DNA of 64,000 nucleotides from Tetradesmus obliquus (taxonomy: Eukaryota > Chlorophyta > Chlorophyceae > Sphaeropleales > Scenedesmaceae). Below the pieces are notes generated by a model. It was not told where the DNA came from. It saw nothing but the letters and a program-made list of their open reading frames with translations, and made no database searches. The translations under genes were made by a program, and so were the position numbers. The stretch's first letter is position 1; every line of letters starts with the position of its first letter. Where the stretch lies: NCBI GenBank assembly GCA_030272155.1, contig CP126205.1, positions 2,530,501-2,594,500 of the forward strand, given 5' to 3'. Positions 33,069 through 43,485 of this stretch are shown piece after piece.

Positions 33069-34869
33069 GCCGCAGGATCCAGTTTGAGGTCAGTGTGCGT
33101 GTGCTGGGTGGGCTGATGTCCCTGGGCTACCAGATCGGCACCATCATGCGCCGCACGAGCACCATCGTCAGCGGCGCTGATGGTGTCACCAGCGTCAAGT
33201 TTGATGATGTGGAGGGGCTGGGCAAATACGTGCAGGTGGGTGTGGGTGTGTGGTGGTGGGGGTGGTGAGGGGAGGGGGGCAGGGGTGGCTGGGAGGGATG
33301 TTGCTGGCTTTCCCGGTCTGGCTGCTGGCACTGTGTGAACCTGAGCTTGTTGTGACTCACATGCATGAATAAACACAGCATGTCGACACACCAGTTGGCA
33401 GCATCCTGCTCGCTGCGCAACTGGCGCGTCCGTCCAAGTTGCTGTCCCTTTGCTGCTTTTTGATGTTACAGGTGCAAGGCAAGGACCGCGACAAGGTGGC
33501 GTCCACAGCCGAGGCACTCGGCCTCACCGACTTCATCCCGCGCTCATACATCGAGCAGGTGCAGCTTTCAAAGCTCGTCGACAACTTCCAGACTTTTACA
33601 GATGACGTCAAGCGCCGCTTCAGCATGAGCAGCAACCCCTCTGCAGCACCAGATGATGTGTATGGCCAAAGCCCTCCACTGTTTGGTGGGCTGTTAGGCC
33701 GCAGCCCGCTTGGCGGCAGCAGGGGAGCAGCAGGGTTGCGCGGCGGGCGCTTCGGCCGCCACGCGCGCGGCTCAGCGGCGGCCGCAGCAGCGGCAGCAGC
33801 GTTTGGCGGTGACGATGACGATGACGAAGCAGCGGAGTATGGGGGTTCAGGGCTAGGGGATGAGGCGCTGCTGTCATGTTCGGCGCCGGTCCGAGGTTCT
33901 AGGCCGATCGCGATCCAGCCGCCGGCACGCAAGGCAGCAGCAGCAGGCGGCAGCAGCAGCCTCACGTCTGCTGCTGCCGGCGGCGGCGACATAGTGAGTC
34001 CCAGCAGCAGCGCAGCAGCAGCGGCAGGCAGCACGGTGGGTTGCGGCAGCATTGTGAGTGCTGCAAGCAGCATCGAAGGAAATGGCAGCCCAGCAGGCAG
34101 CATAGAAAACGGCTCAGCTGCCGCTGCTGCTGCTGCTGCCGGCTTCCCTGGCAGCGCAGGTGGTGCAGCAGCAAGGGTAGCAGGTGTGCCACCTAGCGGC
34201 CACATTGCCGCTGGTGGCAGTGGCGGCAGCGAGAGCAAGCGCACTAGTTTGCTGGGTCAGCAGCTGCGGCGCGGCAGCAACCACGGCAGCAGCAGCAGCC
34301 TGGGCGGCGGCGACGCCGCACCCGCAGCAGCAGCAGCAGCGCCGATCGGCACTCCTGAGGGGCAGTCAGGAGGGTTTGTGGAGCGTTCAGAGCGCTCGCA
34401 GCGGGTGTCTGCGATTGGCGCGGGGGACTTTGGGGCAGAGGTTGGGGTTCAGGCTTTGCGGCGGCTGCAGGAACAGATGGAGGTTGTGGCAGAGGGGTTC
34501 AAGCGCCACTCGGGAATGCAGCTGCATCTGGATGCGCTTACGCATCAGTACAAGCACCTGAACGAGAGCATGGCAGCATTGACTGCGGCTACGCAGGCGC
34601 TCGGGGGGTGCGTGCAGCAGCTGCAGCAGCAGCAGCAAACTCAGCAGCCAGGACAGCAGCAAGCTAGCGGCAGCAGTAGCGGTAGCAGCAGCATCGCGGG
34701 AAGCACAACAGCAGCAGCAGCAGGCCTGGGAGCATGGCTGCCGAGGAGCCTGCTGCAGGGCGGCAGCAGTAGCAGCAGCAGTGTAGGTCTAGGGGTATTG
34801 GGTGCAGGGGTGTTGCTGGGTGCTGCAGCTGGCGCTGCGCTGTCACGTGCTGCTGCTGCTGGCCGGTAG
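27971..34869 (+). CDS. Uridine-kinase/CYTH tandem protein, TTM1/TTM2-like (5' exon not found)
   Basis: Exons are 27971-28072, 29217-29330, 30041-30125, 30462-30532, 30834-30978, 31379-31461, 31816-31992, 32555-32724, 33076-33235 and 33472-34869, giving 834 residues in consistent phase. Order: GLLKEKLELEKVKTKDG; P-loop GLGGASGSGKTAFSEK; VISMDNYNDGSKVVDGNFD; DPRLTDYDLLL; VVVLEGIYALNE; then the CYTH domain with MYDIHLLPPNEDPE, LRMRNRDGRY and FEEWV. This matches Arabidopsis TTM1/TTM2, which act on inorganic pyrophosphate or triphosphate and sit in the mitochondrial outer membrane. The last exon adds ~420 residues: low-complexity Ala/Ser/Gly, a coiled-coil-like stretch, and a hydrophobic end (GVLGAGVLLGAAAGAAL) fitting a tail anchor. 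The first codons and ATG lie upstream in an exon I did not find. Confidence 0.88.
28130..28980 (+). repeat. Eight extra copies of the TTM PIPDDLTFDK exon edge
   Basis: The parent exon ends at 28072. Copies end at 28185, 28283, 28385, 28489, 28593, 28738, 28848 and 28972. Each has cattccaagccca-type text, bases for PIPDDLTFDK, a donor gta[cg]ggg or gtgcggg, and the intron start ctggggtttta. Spacing is 98-145 bp. All but the 28848 copy (ttaattag) keep the AAG/GT or AAG/GTA junction. Confidence 0.95.
29182..29216 (+). repeat. (CTG)n run forming the TTM exon-2 acceptor
   Basis: About eleven CTG units run into ctgcag at the exon starting 29217. Confidence 0.9.
29405..29683 (+). repeat. Three extra copies of the TTM P-loop exon edge
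   Basis: The parent ends at 29330. Copies ending near 29466, 29561 and 29679 repeat GGASGSGKTAFSEK-coding bases (variants ASGSGKTAFSEK, VSGSGKTAFSKK) followed by gtgcg and a CAG-rich stretch. The third is almost identical to the parent. Confidence 0.9.
30190..30232 (+). repeat. Copy of the TTM exon 30041-30125 edge
   Basis: This repeats the bases for DGSKVVDG.FDG plus gtgagc, about 105 bp after the parent edge. Confidence 0.85.
31665..31713 (+). repeat. Copy of TTM exon 31816-31992 start
   Basis: This repeats an acacacgcag acceptor and the bases for ITDTVYP.YKA before the true exon, with shared preceding intron text (cagcctcac, cctgtcac). Confidence 0.85.
32065..32420 (+). repeat. Copies of two adjacent TTM exon edges
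   Basis: At 32073-32144 the FLKAKRQQELSQQAVVAELG end of exon 31816-31992 recurs. At 32150-32225 and 32311-32420 the start of exon 32555-32724 recurs (ADAVTKTESEMYDIHLLPPN in the second), with acceptor-like ends. Confidence 0.9.
32728..32793 (+). repeat. (CTG)n microsatellite, about 20 units
   Basis: It follows the donor of exon 32555-32724 and lies at the start of a decayed copy of the next exon. Confidence 0.95.
32815..33003 (+). repeat. Two copies of TTM exon 33076-33235 start
   Basis: A diverged copy (VSVLVLCGLMSF) lies at 32815-32890. A closer copy at 32924-33003 has a CTGCAG acceptor and the bases for IQFEVSVRVLGGLMSLGYQI. Both precede the true exon. Confidence 0.9.
33011..33066 (+). 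repeat. (CTG)n run before the TTM exon at 33076
   Basis: About 18 units continue as ccgccgcag into the true acceptor. Confidence 0.9.
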
Positions 34870-35329
34870 CCGGCTATTGCCAAGGCGCCGCAAGGTTCAT
34901 GCCATGCCGCACCTTTTGGTTGCCAAACAGGCCGTGTTTAGCTGTTGGCAAAGTCCGGCACCTTCAGTTGGCATCTGTGTCGTCTTGGATGGAGTACTGT
35001 AAGACGGGGCCGTGCAATGCTTGACGGCCGTTGTGCGGTGGAGCTGCACATGCTAATCTGAGGTTCAGCAGCCACGGTGGCCTTTCGGGGGACCACTTCT
35101 TGCCATGTGAGTGCGCATTATGTTGCATGATGCTGATGCTTGTAATGAATGCAATTCGGCAACTTTCCTTATATGTGCATAGCAGTACGAAGCCGGGCTC
35201 ACAAGGAGGGAAAATTTTGGGGGGGGACTGATCAGGGAGAGGGTATGATATTTTTTTGAGGGGCGCGCAGCGCCCCTGCTATCACACTTCTAGCAGTTCC
35301 CGACCCACATAATGTGTTGGCATAGTCTG

Positions 35330-36450
35330 GCAACCAACATCAAACTTTCCGTGCTCTCCAGCAACTGCACAGTGAGTGCCAACCCTGGTGACATGCACAC
35401 ACATCACAGCAGCACCAGCCAAGGTCAACTGTAACTGCACCATATACATGTATATAAACGTGCTGTGCTGTTCAGAACATATTGCAGCTGAATCCACACA
35501 GCAGGCAGGCAGCTTGCAGCAGCACTGGCACTGGTGAACATTGGACAGCTGGCCTGAAACTTGTCAGCCCCTGGTGACACGCATACACAGCGCAACAGCA
35601 CCAACCAAGGTCAAATGTAAATGCACCATATACATGTGTACAAGATGTGCCGTGCTGCTGTGAACTGGGTGCAGCCAGATGCATACAGTAGGCAGGCAGC
35701 TTGCAGCAGCACTGGCACTAGCAAGCACCGGACATCTAGCCTGAAACTTGCAACCCCCGGTGACATGCACACGCAGCGCAGCAGCACCAGCCAATGCCAG
35801 CAGTAGATGCACCATATACATGAGTATAAGATGTGCTGTGCTGCTGTGAACTAGGGCCAGCTGAAAGCACACAGCAGGCAGGCAGCTTGCAGCAGCACTG
35901 GCACTAGCAAACACCGGACATCTGGCCTGAAACTTGCAACCCCTGGTGACATGCACACGCAGCGCAGCAGCACCAGCCAATGCCAGCAGTAGATGCACCA
36001 TATACATGAGTATAAGATGTGCTGTGCTGCTGTGAACTAGGGCCAGCTGAAAGCACACAGCAGGCAGGCAGCTTGCAGCAGCACTGGCACTAGCAAACAC
36101 GGGACTTCTAGCTTGAAACTTGCAACCCCTGGTGACACGCACACACAGCGCCACAGCACCAGCCAAGGCCAGCTATAAATGCACTATGTAGATGTGTATA
36201 AAAATATGCTGGTCTGCTCTGCATTGGGTGCAGCCAGATGCACACAGTAGGCAGGCAGCTTGCAGCAGCACTGGCACTGGTTACCACCGGACAGCTGGCC
36301 TGAAACATGTCAACCCATGTGACATGCACACGCAGCGCAACAGCACCAGTCAAGGCCAGCAGTAGATGCACCACATACATGTGTATAAGCTGTGCTGTGC
36401 TGTGCTGCTCTGAACTGGGTGCAACCAGATGCACACAGTCGGTAGGCAGC
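35330..36450. repeat. Satellite array, about 185-bp unit, six copies
   Basis: The phrase ccctggtgacatgcacacgc recurs near 35383, 35567, 35757, 35941, 36126 and 36315. Each unit also has caccatatacatg.gtataa and cagcttgcagcagcactggc. The third and fourth units are almost identical. No gene is seen in it. Confidence 0.9.
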
Positions 36451-37253
36451 TTGCAGCACTGAAACTGAATTACAAAGCAGTACAGCATGTCAGTCAGACG
36501 TTGTGTAGGTCGATGTGCACCACATGTCATAAGAGTATAGCACATAAAAGCTATATATGTGCCTTTGTAATGGCTTTGCAGTCCGCAACTCTACAAATAT
36601 GACGGTGTATGACGGTGTATGCGTGACAATGCTTGTTGCAACAAGCAACCTTCAATTGAAGGGTGACTCAAGGCATCAGAAAGAAACCTAACTCTGACAG
36701 CAGGCTGCATTGGTCACAGAAATTTTATGATGAAATCAGCTACTTGAACATGCATTTCTGACGAGATTTTGGCGGCTGCGCCGCCCAACCTGCACATACA
36801 ACCAGCAAAAGGAGCCCCTAACCTGATCAAACCCAAGGTTGCATCTGCAGTCGTTATAGTCCTCAGCTGGTGCAGGCCGCACATCACAAAATCGTTTACA
36901 TGTATATAGCCTTTGGAGCATGCGGTGCTGCTTGCGGAGATCCCTCCTTGCCTTCATACTTCTCTACTGTACTACTGTCTCACACCCGCCCTGCTGTCTG
37001 GCACCAAGAAGCGCCTATACAGAATCCTCCCCCGTTGTTTCCAGCTTTAAAAGTAAAAGACACATATGTGAGGTGCCTGGCACCGTATCAGCCGTGCAAT
37101 CGAGCGTAACTTGGGCAACAACACGGAGCTGGGGGTGCTGACGCTGTGTGCTACGATGAGCCAAAAGCAGCGAGGATAGTCTTGATAATGATATTATAAA
37201 ACTTTCAACGGGCCGCAGTAGTCGCTGCGCTGCAAAAATCCATCCAAAAAAAT

Positions 37254-37321
37254 GGGTCAGTAGGGGATCCCCTACACTCCGGAGTATCAAGTCCGGTCAG
37301 TCTCCCGGTCAGTAGGGGAGG
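37254..37321. repeat. Palindrome and direct-repeat cluster
   Basis: GTAGGGGATCCCCTAC at 37260-37275 is a perfect 16-bp palindrome, followed at once by ACTCCGGAGT, a perfect 10-bp palindrome. The phrase ggtcagtagggga occurs at both ends of the cluster (37255 and 37308). Confidence 0.7.
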
Positions 37322-38260
37322 TGTGAAGGCGCAGCAAAATAGCAAGCAAGAAACTCGTGATGTGGCTGTGCCATATGGATGCATCTTCCCCTTTAAAGGC
37401 TGATAGCTACAATCATGTACTGTTGCAAGCAGATCCTGCAAGGCAACCTGCAACAGACACACATGGCCCAGCTCATGCACTCCAATCTGCCTCAGGCGGA
37501 GCTCACCTGCAGGTCGCTCCTGCAGCCGTCAGCTGCCTTGTTGCAGTGCTGTGGCGGTTGCTGCGCGCGGGGTGTGCAGGACTCATCAGGCATTCGCCTA
37601 GCCTGCACACACACTGAAAAAACGCGCAGCTCCATACCACGCGGGGCGAACCCAGCCTTCACAACTGCTTGCAGGACAAGTCCCGCACAGCAGCTGTGCC
37701 GGCCTGCAAGAGGCCGCGGCTGGCACACTGCTGCTGTAGCAACAGCATGGCGGTGCAGAGGTGCAAGAGTATACTCTTACCGCCTACGTAGGCGGACCCC
37801 TCTTGACAAGGCTGTGTTGAAAAAAACAGCAAACACCTCTGCTGCAGTGCGCCCTTGTGTCGAATGGTGTGTCATGAGGCAGCAACCAGATGCTGCACAC
37901 CTGCGCCAGCAGCTTGCAACTAGCACACACGCAGAGCATGCAAGCACCCAAGCAACCATGCAAGCGGCAGGTGGTGCTTGCAGCAGCCAACTGTAGCTAG
38001 CTACCACTGTTTGTCACCACTGCAGCTGCTGCTGCGGCTGTCGAAGCTGCCATGCAAAGGCTTTGTATCACAAAGATAAGTATACTGCTGCTAAGGTGCA
38101 GTCGCTGAGAAAGTTGGAGCGTAGTTGGAACGTAGACTGCACCAGTATGTGCCCACTGAAGGAAGCGGACCATTAGGACACCCAAGAGGCGAAACAACGA
38201 AGCAGACTCAGGCATGTTGCATCAGGCCATGTTAAGGACCTGTTGGATGCAAGACACCTG

Positions 38261-38705
38261 CTAACAATAGCGTGTTGCAGGGGCCGTGTGAAGGACCCAT
38301 AGTGTGCAACAGACTGTCTGAGATGCAGCATGGTTGCCGCTTATGTTGCAACTTGCATGGAAGCCCAGCAGGCATAGCATGGCTACAGTAGTGACAGTCG
38401 CCACATCATCGTTCGAGATGAATTCGAGGTGCGTCAGCAGCGCTGCGGCTTTCACAAGAAGCTCAACTTGTGACTGAAAGCATGCTGCAGCTGTGATGCA
38501 CTTGCCAGCTTCCCCAATGCAGAGCAATCCTTGGGACAAGCTTGCTGCTGACAGCAGGACTGTTCAGCAAATTTGAGAGTGCCAATGCTGTCGCTATTGC
38601 AGAAGCTTCTTTTACATGTGTATCACAGGCGATTAAATATGCTCTCGCAGCGTCACCTGAATTTTGGCGGGAGGAGCTTTTTTGATGAACAGCATGTGCT
38701 GACAA
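38261..38705 (-). pseudogene. Possible broken minus-strand gene fragment, unknown
   Basis: Two overlapping minus-strand frames look protein-like: one with HVKEASAIATALALSNLL (upstream), the other with CFQSQVELLVKAAALLTHLEF (downstream). A single frameshift between them would explain the pattern. No family is recognised. Confidence 0.3.
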
Positions 38706-39246
38706 AGAAAACGAAGTTCTCGAACATATGAAACACTAGTTGAATCTGGTTCGGTTCAATAGGCAAAGGGTGCGTCAGCAGCTTGCGCTCCTGTTCAAGG
38801 TCGAATGTGCAATAAGGCTCGCCGAGTCGGGTTGGGTTCAGCTCGCAGTTTACTTTGCCAGCTCAAGATGTGGTATGTAAGCCTAATCAAATCGATTGTA
38901 TTGCAACAGTTTCGTATGTGCAGTAGTAGTGACATGAAGTGGTTCTGCAACGGTCGGGCACCACTGCAGTGCTCTGTACAGCTGTGTGCAAGTCAGTGCC
39001 ACTTCTGGTGGCCCATTGCACGTGATAGAATCATATTCGATCTCCTTCCGTACAGATGCGCACACCCAGCTGGACCAGTAGCTCAGCCTGACATGACGCT
39101 ATGGCAGCACTTGGGTCACCACATGGGCAGCAGCAACATTGCATCCCACCGTGCATGCCACCGCGTGTGGCATGTAACCATTTGTGAGCGGACAAACCAT
39201 CTTGACCGGCAGCACTGCAGCAGCTGCATCACTCCCGCAATCCGAA

Positions 39247-39457
39247 TCACTCGCCGTACTCCTCCAGGTCTGCATATGCTGCTTCTGCAATCATTGCTGA
39301 CTCCTGCCGGAATCCCTTGCCCCCCCTGCTGCCTGACCGTGGCAGGCCCCTGCTGCTGCTGCCGCCCTTGCCGCTGCCATTGTTCTCCCACCAGCGCTCT
39401 GCTGGCAGCTTGCAAGCCAGCACGTCACACAGGTGCACGGCACCCTCGCCATTCACT

Positions 39458-39490
<33 letters not shown>

Positions 39491-39897
39491 CGAGGTAGGA
39501 AGCACAACCTGGAAAGGATAGTAACGATGACGACACTGGCAGCGTTGCAGATCCAGCTTCTGCTAGACAGCAGCCAATGCCCACATGCATCACCAGGTGC
39601 CGGCTTCTGTTTCAGCCTGCTCAGGGCGCCTTAAGAGGCTAAGAAAGCGAGGGCGCTGCAGTCCCACCACACGTGGCTGGCATGCAAGATGCCAGGCGAG
39701 CATGTACAGCGCCGCACAACCAAGCTGCATTGAGTGCTGGCACTGTCAAACCCAACCCACCTGTTTTCTGTTGCCGCTGCACGGAGTCCTGCGCTGCTGG
39801 AGCCGGTGGTGCCACTGCTGCTTTGCTGCTGTTGTTGCCACGTGAGGTGGCTGCAGGAGCTGCAGAATGCAAAGGAGTCAGCAGCAGCAGCAGTAGA

Positions 39898-39931
<34 letters not shown>

Positions 39932-42900
39932 TAGGGGATGACGCAAGCACCTGATAAGACCCGCAAGCTGGCTGCAAGCATGCGCAATCACACAGAAGCA
40001 CAGACAAGAAGCCGCAGCAGCAGTAACAGCATTGGTCGTTTAGCTGCTATGTACACCACGCATGCTGCCTGCCGGTCAACAGACAATACAGACAACACAT
40101 GCTGCAGGAGCTGCGGATACTTCCACACAACGAAGCTTCAAACACCTGTCGCAGCAACCTGCAGCAGCAACCCACCTGCTGCTTGTGCCGGCAGCAGCGC
40201 CGCATGGTGCTCTGCCACGCTCATGCGGTCCAGCACTTTGAGGCGCGACCTGCCATCGGCCTGCCAGCTGAGTGCTGCTGCATCCAGCGCTGCTCGCCGC
40301 TTGTCGTTGACGAAGCCAGGGAAAAACTTGGCACCTGCGGCAGTGACGGTGGCCAGAAAACAGGGGGAAAAACGGGTTTAGCAGCAGTTCAGGACTGCAG
40401 CTATGCGGCAGCGCTGCTCGCCGCTTGTTGTTGACAAAGCCGGGGAAGAACTTGGCACCTGCGGCAGTGATGACAGTAAGTTATATACAGGCACAGGCTT
40501 GGGGGCAGTTCAGGCCTGCCAGCAGTGCAGCAGCAGAACTTGGCGCCCTGCTGCCACATCATAGCAAGGTCGGCACAGGTTCAGCAGCAGTTTGGATCGG
40601 CCAGCTCAGCGCTCAAACCTTTGTACCGCCTTGTACAGCTGCCTGTATAACCACCATTTTTGCAGATACTGTCTGGTTCAAATGCCTGTACCGCTCGCCT
40701 GCCACGCTCCAGTGCGTGTAGCAGCACACTATCAGGGGAGGTGCTGCATGCACTGCCTGTGCAGCTCTGGCCGAACACAAGTTTAATGTGTACTGCTTGT
40801 ACTGCCTGGCTCAAATGCATGTACTGCCTGTACTGCCTGTACTGCCTGGCTCTAATGCATGTACTGCCTGTACTGCCTGTACTGCCTGGCTCAAATGCCT
40901 GTACTGCTCACCAGCCACGCTCTCCAGAGCATAAACTGCATGTAGAGTAATGCTTGTTTTGCATCTGCTGCCTTGCACAACTGCCATATCAACTAGCACG
41001 TACTCCTTGGCTCAAATGCCTGTACCGCTCACCAGCCACGCTCTCAAGCGCATCAAGCGGCACCGCGAATGCAGTCACCGGGGTTTGGGGGTCGATCGGA
41101 GCGTTGGGCATCACGAACGCGCCTACTGCTGCGCTGTGCTGGCCGTGCTTGCCGCTGCTGTTCTCTGCTAGCACCACCTTGTAGTAGTGCGTGGGCACTG
41201 ACACCAGCTGCGGCGGCTTGCCTGCAAGGTGCGGCAACAGGTGCGGCATTTAGTAAGCCTACTGCTGAAGCAGCAGGTTCAGCACCGCCTTGTAATGTTA
41301 TGTGTGGCTGCAGCAGCCACAGCACACATATGGTGTTGCACTAAGAAGTGCAATTGCACATGCGGACTGCTTTCTGCATGCTGCTGTGTGTCTCGATCAG
41401 CTGGCGCCTCATGGCGGCAAGCAAGGCCGTACTGTGTTTGCTGCATGGCTGAACCTGCAGTTAAATCAGCCAGAGCAGCAGCAGCTTGCTGTGCCGCACT
41501 CACCAATCATGGGGTGCCGCATCTCCCACTTGCCGGAGCCGCGTGCGTCCTGCTGCGGCAGCCACAGCGGCCCTGTCACGATGTACACGCCATCAGACAC
41601 CTGCACCAGTCAAAGCATCAGCAGCATCAGTAGCAGAATGTTGGTGATGCTGACTTCATAACTGCATCCACCTTCTGTAGCACATGCAGCAGCGCCAACC
41701 TGATCTACGCTGAAACGCATCTGCATGCATCACTGCAGCACCCTGTCAACACAGCCTCTTGGTCTGCGAGGTGGCGGCAGCTCGCTGACATGCCTAGAAA
41801 AATGTGTTGTATACAAGGGGGGGGGGGGGGGGCGGGGGGGAACTAAAGAAATTCCAGGACATCATCACAAAAAACCCCAACGGGGTCCCCCCCCTTGCAC
41901 TCACCTCAAAAATTTGCGCCTGCAGGCCCCTGACTTACTGATATGTTGATTGGGAGTAACAATAATGTGCATTGACGACTGCAGCTGTGTTAACGTGTGG
42001 TTGCAGCAACCTGTCCGCCAGTTTGCCCGACCAAAAAAATTGTTGCTGCTGAGATTCGACATGCGCCACACCAGTGGTCAGTCGATGGTAAGCTGCTGCA
42101 CATGTAAGTAAGTGCTCACTAGCCTTGAAAAAGTGTGCAATGGTTATTTTATGAGCCAAGCTTTCAAACAAGCTTATGCGTGTCTCAATCAGGCACCTGG
42201 CAAAAATGTTATGAAATCCAAGACAAAAAAGTTGACCAGGCCCCTGCCCCCCCCCACCCCTCCACCCAAAAAGCACGCCGGATGGCCTTAAAAACTTTGC
42301 AGTAGGTGTTTGTTATGTTGAATTACATATCCTAACGTTTTCAGGCCGAAAGGAATGATGATGCTGTCAGTGGATGGAGTGCCCCACCCCCTGTTATATA
42401 TGTAAAAATGTCAAACATGCCAAAGCAAGTGCCCACCTTGACTGCGTCCTTGACAAACTTCTCGAAGCGCGCCCAGTAGTCGCGGTTGAAGCCAGACCCA
42501 ACCTGCAGGAGGGCAAACCCCACAGGGTTCAAAGTTTGTGATGTGTGTCGATGCCAGCAAGTTTGGCTTGCAAGGTGTGACCATACAACTTTTCCATTTC
42601 AACCATGAGCAACCAACAGGCTGAGTCAGTAGCAACACGGCATGCCGGACACCATGCTGCATGGACATCAACAAGCGTGCAAAGCTCGCCTGCCTACGCT
42701 CCGGCACAGCTAGGGTTTGAAATTTGACGCACCTGCGGACTGATGTTGCTCAGGCTAAATGTGTCATTCATCGCCTTCTGGCTGGCTCGGTGGTTGGCAG
42801 CAGGAGCCTGCAACACCATATAGCAGCAGCAGCAAACGGCACACCCGCAGGCAGCTGCTGATCAGTGGTTCACGTCTGTGAAAGCCCTGCTGCTTGCAAG

Positions 42901-43452
42901 CCCTGCCTGCCCAGAAACAGCCAAGGCACACCACTCGCATAACAGTGACAGCACCTTCCCCGAATCTCGCGGATTCCAAGGAGGCATACAGCTATATGCC
43001 CTATAGGGTTGACGTGCAAGCAACAGGCAGGCATTTCTGATGTTTGGCAAGCAGCAGGCAGGCATTTCTGATGTTCGGCTAAGGTGGTCTATCTGAAGGT
43101 TGCACCCAGCAGCAAGCTGGCGCACCATGTGCCCCCTGTCATATCCTGAGTCCTTGAAATCGTCCAGCCTGTTCCTCAGCCGCGGCTCCAGCCCCTGGTC
43201 CTCATAAAAGGAGGAAGACTCACTGCAGCAGCAGCAGCAGCAGCAGCACCGGCAGCAGCAGCAGCACTTGTTTGGTTATTTGGGGCTATGTAGTTGCGCG
43301 GCTCCAGCCCCTGGTCCTCATAGAAAGAGGACGGCTCCCTGCGGCAGCAGCAGCAGCAGCAGCAGCAATAACAATGGTTGGGTAGTTGGGTCTGAGCAGT
43401 CAAGGCTCCAGGCCCTGGTCCTCATAGAAGGAGGACGACTCCCTGCGAGGGC

Positions 43453-43485
<33 letters not shown>

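Larger units (their letters stand above)
36451..39246. other. Gene-poor region between TTM and EndoG genes
   Basis: No complete gene is recognised. It holds a palindrome cluster near 37.26 kb and a minus-strand protein-like fragment at 38261-38705. Confidence 0.5.
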
